In this document: positions 39,478 to 43,825 of the stretch, piece by piece
Position numbering within the stretch: position 1 is the first letter of the stretch
Layout: each line of letters starts with the position of its first letter
Assembly (NCBI GenBank): GCA_964585685.1
Contig: CAZPEP010000048.1
Span: forward strand, 1-43,825
Reading direction: 5' to 3'
Origin: JALHVH01 sp964585685
GTDB taxonomy: Bacteria; Acidobacteriota; Aminicenantia; Aminicenantales; Saccharicenantaceae
Length of the DNA: 43,825 nucleotides
Notes under the pieces: model-generated
Database searches by the model: none
Told to the model about the DNA's origin: nothing
What the model saw: the letters and a program-made list of their open reading frames with translations, nothing else
Position numbers and translations under genes: made by a program

Positions 39478-40103
39478 TTCGGATCAACCTTTTAAAACCG
39501 GAGACCAAGGATATCAAGGAAGTCTCGGCCGAGGGGATGCCCGAACACAAGGCCAAGAAGAGGCCCGGCGTCGGGAACCTGATCTTCCTGTTGCTTGTCA
39601 TCGCCCTGGCCGGAGCCTATTACTACCAGAAGAGGGCGATGGACCGGGAAAACCAGCTCCTCTCCCAGGCCACGGAGGAGAAAAGCAAGTACCAATATGT
39701 GATTGCCAAGCTCGACGAGCTCCAGAGGCAGAAATCTTCCCTGGAGAGGAAGATCGGGCTGATCAACCTCCTCAAGTCGCAGCAGGACCTCGCCGTCCGG
39801 CTCATGGATGAGCTGAGCCGGGGCCTTCCCGAATGGGTCTGGCTGGACGAGGTCAGCACCGATTCCAAGAACATCCAGATCCGGGGGAATGCTCTGTCGA
39901 ACAACCTCGTCGCCGACTTCATCGCCAATCTGGAGAACAGCGCCTATTTCGAAAGCGTGAACCTCATTTCATCGGCTCAGAAAACGTCGCAGAACGACCA
40001 GTTCCTCGAGTTCTCGCTGACCGCTGGGGTGGTCAACCCGAAACAGCGGGCGCTTCTTCAACCGCCTCCCTCCGGGGATACGGATAAAAGGAGGCTCCCA
40101 TGA
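39474..40103 (+). CDS. pilN: type IV pilus assembly protein PilN
   Basis: Bitopic alignment-complex protein. It begins MIRINLLKPE, the INLLP-type motif that docks into PilM, has one transmembrane segment at about residues 34-52 (GNLIFLLLVIALAGAYYY), then a coiled coil (about 55-105) and a ferredoxin-like periplasmic domain with LPEWVWLDEVSTDSKNIQI. 209 residues, typical length. ATGA overlaps on both sides couple it to pilM and pilO. The basic stretch between the PilM-binding motif and the membrane (KAKKRPG) is normal for the family. Confidence 0.95.
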   Translation: MIRINLLKPETKDIKEVSAEGMPEHKAKKRPGVGNLIFLLLVIALAGAYYYQKRAMDRENQLLSQATEEKSKYQYVIAKLDELQRQKSSLERKIGLINLLKSQQDLAVRLMDELSRGLPEWVWLDEVSTDSKNIQIRGNALSNNLVADFIANLENSAYFESVNLISSAQKTSQNDQFLEFSLTAGVVNPKQRALLQPPPSGDTDKRRLP

Positions 40104-40681
40104 ACAAGTGGCCCTGGTATGGTCATGTCATCCTGGCCGCGATCATCGGCGCCCTGGCGTTCTTCTTCTACTTCAAGCCGAAAGGCCAGGAGCTCAAGAA
40201 CCGGCGCGCCGAACGGGAGAAGCTCGAGCAGGAGGTCCGGGACCTCAAGGTCAAGAAACAACAGTTGGACCAGATAGAAACCGAGCTCGCCAGCATGAGG
40301 ATGACCCTCAAGGAGATCGAGGTCATCATCCCCGAGAAGAAGGAGATCTCCGACATCCTGAGGAAAATCCAGCAACTGGCCTTCGACGCCAGGCTGGAGA
40401 TCATCAAGTTCGCGCCCCGGGGGGAGATCAAGAAGGAATTCTATGCCGAATGGCCCATCCCTATCGAGGTCACCGGGAACTATCATAACCTGGCCACGTT
40501 CTTCGACCGGCTCAGTAATTTCTCCCGGATCTTCAACGTCGAGGACTTCTCCATCCGCAGCCTTCCTTCCCAGACGGACGCCACGACCATTTCCTCGAGT
40601 TTCACGGCCAAGACGTATTATTTCCTTGATGAACCCAGCGCCCCGCCCGGGGCACAGCCCAAACCGGGGGGAAGACCATGA
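40100..40681 (+). CDS. pilO: type IV pilus assembly protein PilO
   Basis: Bitopic partner of PilN. N-terminal transmembrane segment about 8-27 (YGHVILAAIIGALAFFFYF), coiled coil (about 33-95, REKLEQEVRDLKVKKQQLDQ and following), then the periplasmic PilO domain with IPEKKEISDILRKIQQLAFD, PIPIEVTGNYHNLATFFDRL and SNFSRIFNVEDFSI, which are diagnostic. 193 residues. Overlaps pilN and pilP by 4 nt each. Confidence 0.95.
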   Translation: MNKWPWYGHVILAAIIGALAFFFYFKPKGQELKNRRAEREKLEQEVRDLKVKKQQLDQIETELASMRMTLKEIEVIIPEKKEISDILRKIQQLAFDARLEIIKFAPRGEIKKEFYAEWPIPIEVTGNYHNLATFFDRLSNFSRIFNVEDFSIRSLPSQTDATTISSSFTAKTYYFLDEPSAPPGAQPKPGGRP

Positions 40682-41133
40682 AAAAATCCGCCGTAACCGT
40701 TCTGGCCCTGGGCCTGCTGTTTACCGGCCCTTCGGCTTTGATCGCCCAAGAACGCGGAACTCCGTCGGGAAAGGACTTGCTCAAGCCCCCACCGGCAATA
40801 GGGAGCTACAGCCCTGCCGGCAGGCGGGATCCGTTCAAGAATCTCCTGGCGGGCAAGGACGTCAAGGATAAGTCCGCCCCCGGGGGGATCGCGCAGATGT
40901 CCATCGAAGACACAACCCTCGTCGGGATCATCAACGCCGATCAAAAGCTCACCGCCATCGTGAGCGGCCCCCAGGGGTTCCCATTCTTCATCAAGACGGG
41001 GGACAGGTTCGCCGATGGCTACATCCTGTCCATCACCGACTCCCAGGTCGTGTTCCGAAAGACCAACGAACGCGGCATTCCCCTTATGCGATCCAAAGAT
41101 ATCATCAAGGAAATCAACCCGGAGGAGCGTTAA
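40678..41133 (+). CDS. pilP: type IV pilus assembly protein PilP
   Basis: Periplasmic protein linking the PilNO complex to the PilQ secretin. Signal peptide about 1-23 (KKSAVTVLALGLLFTGPSAL, cleavage after IA); there is no lipobox Cys, unlike the lipoprotein PilP of Pseudomonas and Neisseria. The conserved PilP segment SPAGRRDPFKNLL is followed by the small beta domain (SIEDTTLVGIINADQKLTAI, GDRFADGYILSITDSQVVF). 151 residues. Stop lies just before the pilQ ATG. Confidence 0.93.
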   Translation: MKKSAVTVLALGLLFTGPSALIAQERGTPSGKDLLKPPPAIGSYSPAGRRDPFKNLLAGKDVKDKSAPGGIAQMSIEDTTLVGIINADQKLTAIVSGPQGFPFFIKTGDRFADGYILSITDSQVVFRKTNERGIPLMRSKDIIKEINPEER

Positions 41134-41134
41134 C

Positions 41135-43381
41135 ATGAAAAGGAAAAAAAGCCTGCTCTATCTGACCTCGCCCTGTCTCCTTCTCCTGCTCGCGCTGTTG
41201 GCGCTCAGCCAGGACCCCGTGACGAACATCAGTAGGATCGAAATCCAGCCTGGGCTCCTCACGACGAGGCTCGTCTTCCGGACCGACGCCCTCCTTCCGA
41301 TCCAATCGACGTTCTACGCGCCCCAGCAGCCCGGGACCCTCGTCATCGACGTCGACAAGGCCCGGACGGCAGAAGTCCCCAGGATCGCGCCTGCCGATTC
41401 CTCGCTCATCGAGGACATCCGGATGGAGAGGTCGGGGGCGTCCAGCCTGAGGTTCTACTTGAGCCTCAAGGAGAAGGTCCCCTACCGGATCTCTTCCCAG
41501 GACGACAGGACCGTGGTCGAGCTCAACGGGATCCAGAAGGCCCGGGCCGAGTACGTCATCGACCCCGAAACGCGCGCCCGGCTAGACCGGAGGACCGCCG
41601 GGCCGGTCGTCCTCAGCAAGCTGGACATCTCCGAACAGGCCGACCGGATCTGCTTCAAGGCCAGGCTCGGCGCCGACGCCGTCGCCCAGGTCTTCGCCCT
41701 GGACAACCCGTCCCGCCTCGTCGTCGATCTTTTCGATACGACGTTTGCCCAGTCAACGGCCGTCTATCCTGTCGCCAAGCTCGGGGTGGACAAGGTCCGG
41801 ATCGGCCAGTTTCAGACAGGCGACCCCGGACCGATCACCCGAATGGTTTTCGACCTAAAAGAACCCGGCCCCTATGCCCTCGAGACGGTTAAGGACGAGC
41901 TCGTCATCTCGTTCTTCAAGCCCGGGACCGAAAAGATCCTGGCCCCGGCGGAAGCGAAAGAGCCGGAGCCGGCCCCTGTGGTCGCCGCGGCAAAAGCCGC
42001 TCCGGCCCCTCCGCCGACCGCGGTTGGCCAGGAAAAGACCGCCTCGCCCGCGTCCCAAGCCGAAGCGCCCAAGGCGGCCCAAGAAGATAAGTTCAAGCCG
42101 AAGACCATCGCCGACGAGGAAGAAAAGTATGCAGGTGAGGTCATCAGCCTCAAGTTCAAGGACGCCGACCTCCGGGACGTCATCCTCTACTTGGCCGATT
42201 TCGCCGATTTGAATGTCGTCTTCGATCCGGACGTCCGGGGAACAGTGACCTGCGACCTGCGAGCCGTTCCCTGGGACCAGGCCCTCGATATCGTCCTCCG
42301 CTATAACAGGATGGGCAAGTCGATCGAAGGCAACGTCCTTCGCATCGCCCCCGTCTCCATCCTGACCAACGAGGACGCGGAACAGAGAAAGCTCAAGGAA
42401 AGCAAGGAGCTTTCCGGCCCGGTCTTGGTGAAGACCATCACCCTATCCTACTCCAAGGCTAAGGACATCTCCTCCCTGTTGAAATCCAAGGTCTCCATCC
42501 GGGGCGAGATCGTCATCGACGAGCGGACGAACACCCTGATCATCTCGGAGGTCAAGGAGAAACTGGATTTGATCGAGAAGCTCATCGCCGTGCTGGACAC
42601 GCCGACCCCCCAGGTTTCCATCGAGGCCCGGATCATCGAGGCCACGTCCACGTTCATCCGTAACCTGGGCATCCAGTGGGGCTACCAGGGGGTTGCCGAT
42701 CCATTTTACGGCAACCAGACGTCGCTCCAGTTCCCCCATAAGATCCTCGCCGACGGCGCTTTGATCCCGCAGGGCGAAGTGACCAAAGGGATCGCGGGGC
42801 CGTTGGGCGGCTATGCCGTCAACCTGCCCGCCCCGGCCTTCAATACGGCCGTCGGGTTCTCGTTCGCCAATGTCCTCGATACCTTCCGGCTGGACGTCGC
42901 CCTGTCCGCCCTCGAGACTTCAGGCAACGGCCGTATCATCTCCTCCCCCAAGGTGACCACCCAGAACAACCAGCCGGCCGAGATCATTCAGGGCCGGCAG
43001 ATCCCCGTCCAGACCGTGGCCAACTTCACGGTGACCACCCGGTACGTGAATGCCGCCTTGGAGCTCAAGGCCACGCCCCAGATCACGGCCGAGGGGACCA
43101 TCATCATGACCGTCGAGATCCAGAACAACGCCGCGGACTTCGCCAACCTCGTCAACGGCATCCCGCCCATCACGACGCAGAGCGCCAAGACCACGGTCAT
43201 GATCCCGGACGGGGGGACGACGGTCATCGGGGGCATCTACCGAACAGAGGATTCCGTGACCCGGGACAGCGTGCCTTTCCTGGGCAAAATACCCATCCTG
43301 GGGAATCTCTTCCGCTCCTTTGCCCGGACGAAGCAAAGCCGGGAGCTTTTGATCTTCATCACCCCTCGAATCATTAAATAG
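41135..43381 (+). CDS. pilQ: type IV pilus secretin PilQ
   Basis: Outer-membrane secretin through which the pilus is extruded. The 748-residue product has a signal peptide (about 1-24), two AMIN domains (about 28-115 and 185-275) that bind peptidoglycan in relatives, an Ala/Pro/Lys-rich linker (about 285-330), the short N-domain (ISLKFKDADLRDVILYLADF), an N1 domain (VKTITLSYSKAKDISSLLKS...DERTNTLIIS), and the secretin core with IEARIIEAT, GNGRIISSPKVTTQNNQPAE, and the final VPFLGKIPILGNLF plus ELLIFITPRII. GGAGG precedes the ATG at 41135; the longer open frame upstream is shadow within pilP. Complete, typical length. Confidence 0.97.
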   Translation: MKRKKSLLYLTSPCLLLLLALLALSQDPVTNISRIEIQPGLLTTRLVFRTDALLPIQSTFYAPQQPGTLVIDVDKARTAEVPRIAPADSSLIEDIRMERSGASSLRFYLSLKEKVPYRISSQDDRTVVELNGIQKARAEYVIDPETRARLDRRTAGPVVLSKLDISEQADRICFKARLGADAVAQVFALDNPSRLVVDLFDTTFAQSTAVYPVAKLGVDKVRIGQFQTGDPGPITRMVFDLKEPGPYALETVKDELVISFFKPGTEKILAPAEAKEPEPAPVVAAAKAAPAPPPTAVGQEKTASPASQAEAPKAAQEDKFKPKTIADEEEKYAGEVISLKFKDADLRDVILYLADFADLNVVFDPDVRGTVTCDLRAVPWDQALDIVLRYNRMGKSIEGNVLRIAPVSILTNEDAEQRKLKESKELSGPVLVKTITLSYSKAKDISSLLKSKVSIRGEIVIDERTNTLIISEVKEKLDLIEKLIAVLDTPTPQVSIEARIIEATSTFIRNLGIQWGYQGVADPFYGNQTSLQFPHKILADGALIPQGEVTKGIAGPLGGYAVNLPAPAFNTAVGFSFANVLDTFRLDVALSALETSGNGRIISSPKVTTQNNQPAEIIQGRQIPVQTVANFTVTTRYVNAALELKATPQITAEGTIIMTVEIQNNAADFANLVNGIPPITTQSAKTTVMIPDGGTTVIGGIYRTEDSVTRDSVPFLGKIPILGNLFRSFARTKQSRELLIFITPRIIK

Positions 43382-43390
43382 GAGAGGACA

Positions 43391-43825
43391 ATGATTATGA
43401 AAAAAACCACTTGGGCCCTCATAATCCTGGCCGTCCTTCCCGCCGTTCTGACCTTCACGGCCTGCAATCCGGTCGAGAAAAACTCCACGTCGGCGTGCTT
43501 CATCATCGTTGAGAGCATTTTGGGGACGGATTCCTCCGGAAGTTCGGTGAGCGTTCTTGAATCGGACGTCGCGGAAACAAACACGGCCGGCCAATCGTAC
43601 GTCACGGCGGATATGGCGAAGGTCACCCTGCGCGCCAGCCTTCTCGATCCGGCTCCCATCATAGGGACGTCCCAGTTCGAGGACATCATGCTCGACCGCT
43701 ACATCGTCTCCTATTCCCGGACGGACGGAAGGAATCGGGAAGGCGTGGACATCCCCTATTCCTTCGAAGGCTCCCTCTCGCAACTCCTGGAGGTCGGCAC
43801 GAGCAAGACGATCTCCATCATCGTC
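43391..43825 (+). CDS. putative lipoprotein, 5' part only
   Basis: Open frame from ATG 43391 to the end of the window (145 codons, no stop). GGAGAG just before the ATG is a good ribosome site, and the gene follows pilQ by 9 nt. The product starts with a lipoprotein signal (KKTTWALIILAVLPAVLTFT, lipobox Thr-Phe-Thr-Ala-Cys) and continues CNPVEKNSTSACFIIVESIL with beta-rich sequence (SYVTADMAKVTLRASL, DRYIVSYSRTDG). No family recognised. Its place directly behind pilQ suggests an envelope protein linked to the pilus machinery or merely the next operon gene. A second in-frame ATG lies at 43397. Confidence 0.75.
   Translation, partial: MIMKKTTWALIILAVLPAVLTFTACNPVEKNSTSACFIIVESILGTDSSGSSVSVLESDVAETNTAGQSYVTADMAKVTLRASLLDPAPIIGTSQFEDIMLDRYIVSYSRTDGRNREGVDIPYSFEGSLSQLLEVGTSKTISIIV

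Noticed and set aside
1..43825. CRISPR arrays, insertion sequences, integrases, attachment sites or phage genes
   Set aside because: No regularly spaced repeats, transposase or integrase motifs, or tRNA targets were seen on reading the window.

Overview
The window is GC-rich bacterial chromosome, almost fully coding, with Gram-negative hallmarks: a PilQ secretin, several lipoprotein signals and an FtsQ/FtsB divisome. An MglA-type GTPase, small exported proteins of a type I associate with Acidobacteriota, a Thr-active-site 'sulfatase' and a probable membrane-spanning-lipid radical SAM enzyme suggest an Acidobacteriota-like lineage, possibly Candidatus Aminicenantes. That placement is inference from gene content; there is no rRNA gene here to test it.

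Layout. 1-5483 (+): end of a murein/division cluster (murC 3' part, ftsQ, ftsA, ftsZ) with hutI overlapping the end of ftsZ. 5660-9022 (-): a small exported protein, a Tat-type exported class V aminotransferase-fold protein and an APC amino-acid permease. 9254-10009 (+): an SPL-like radical SAM protein, convergent with comM. 10019-19830 (-): comM, an MglA-like GTPase with a C-terminal extension, and a surface-glycan operon (sulfatase-fold lipoprotein, two small unknown proteins, four GT4-type glycosyltransferases in A-B-B-A paralogue order). 20001-21268 (+): a TIGR00725-type protein and truA. 21238-23528 (-): an isocitrate dehydrogenase-like gene, tsaB and rimI. 23644-27038 (-): a polyprenyl-phosphate-type GT2 and a large GT39/GT83-like membrane protein. 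27218-29253 (+): a Tes/Mss-like radical SAM protein coupled to a UbiA-family prenyltransferase. 29323-32413 (-): an ECF sigma/anti-sigma operon in which three proteins end in the same domain. 32613-36496: an RRM protein (-), sppA (+), and phosphohexomutase plus ftsB (-). 36834-37553 (-): an exported isoaspartyl methyltransferase. 37882-43825 (+): coaD, pilMNOPQ and the start of a lipoprotein gene.

Most genes sit in tightly coupled operons with 4-nt ATGA/GTGA overlaps. Themes are envelope growth and division, surface polysaccharide assembly, type IV pili (with an MglA-like polarity GTPase in the same window), membrane-lipid chemistry and an envelope-type sigma regulon.

The most unusual points are: a perfect 23-bp inverted repeat inside one glycosyltransferase gene that coincides with an insertion absent from its paralogue; a two-copy intergenic element with pseudoknot-like pairing; an apparent -1 frameshift in the ECF sigma gene; three proteins sharing one C-terminal domain in the sigma operon; and the Tes/Mss-like radical SAM-UbiA pair. 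I found no rRNA, tRNA, CRISPR array, insertion sequence or phage gene.
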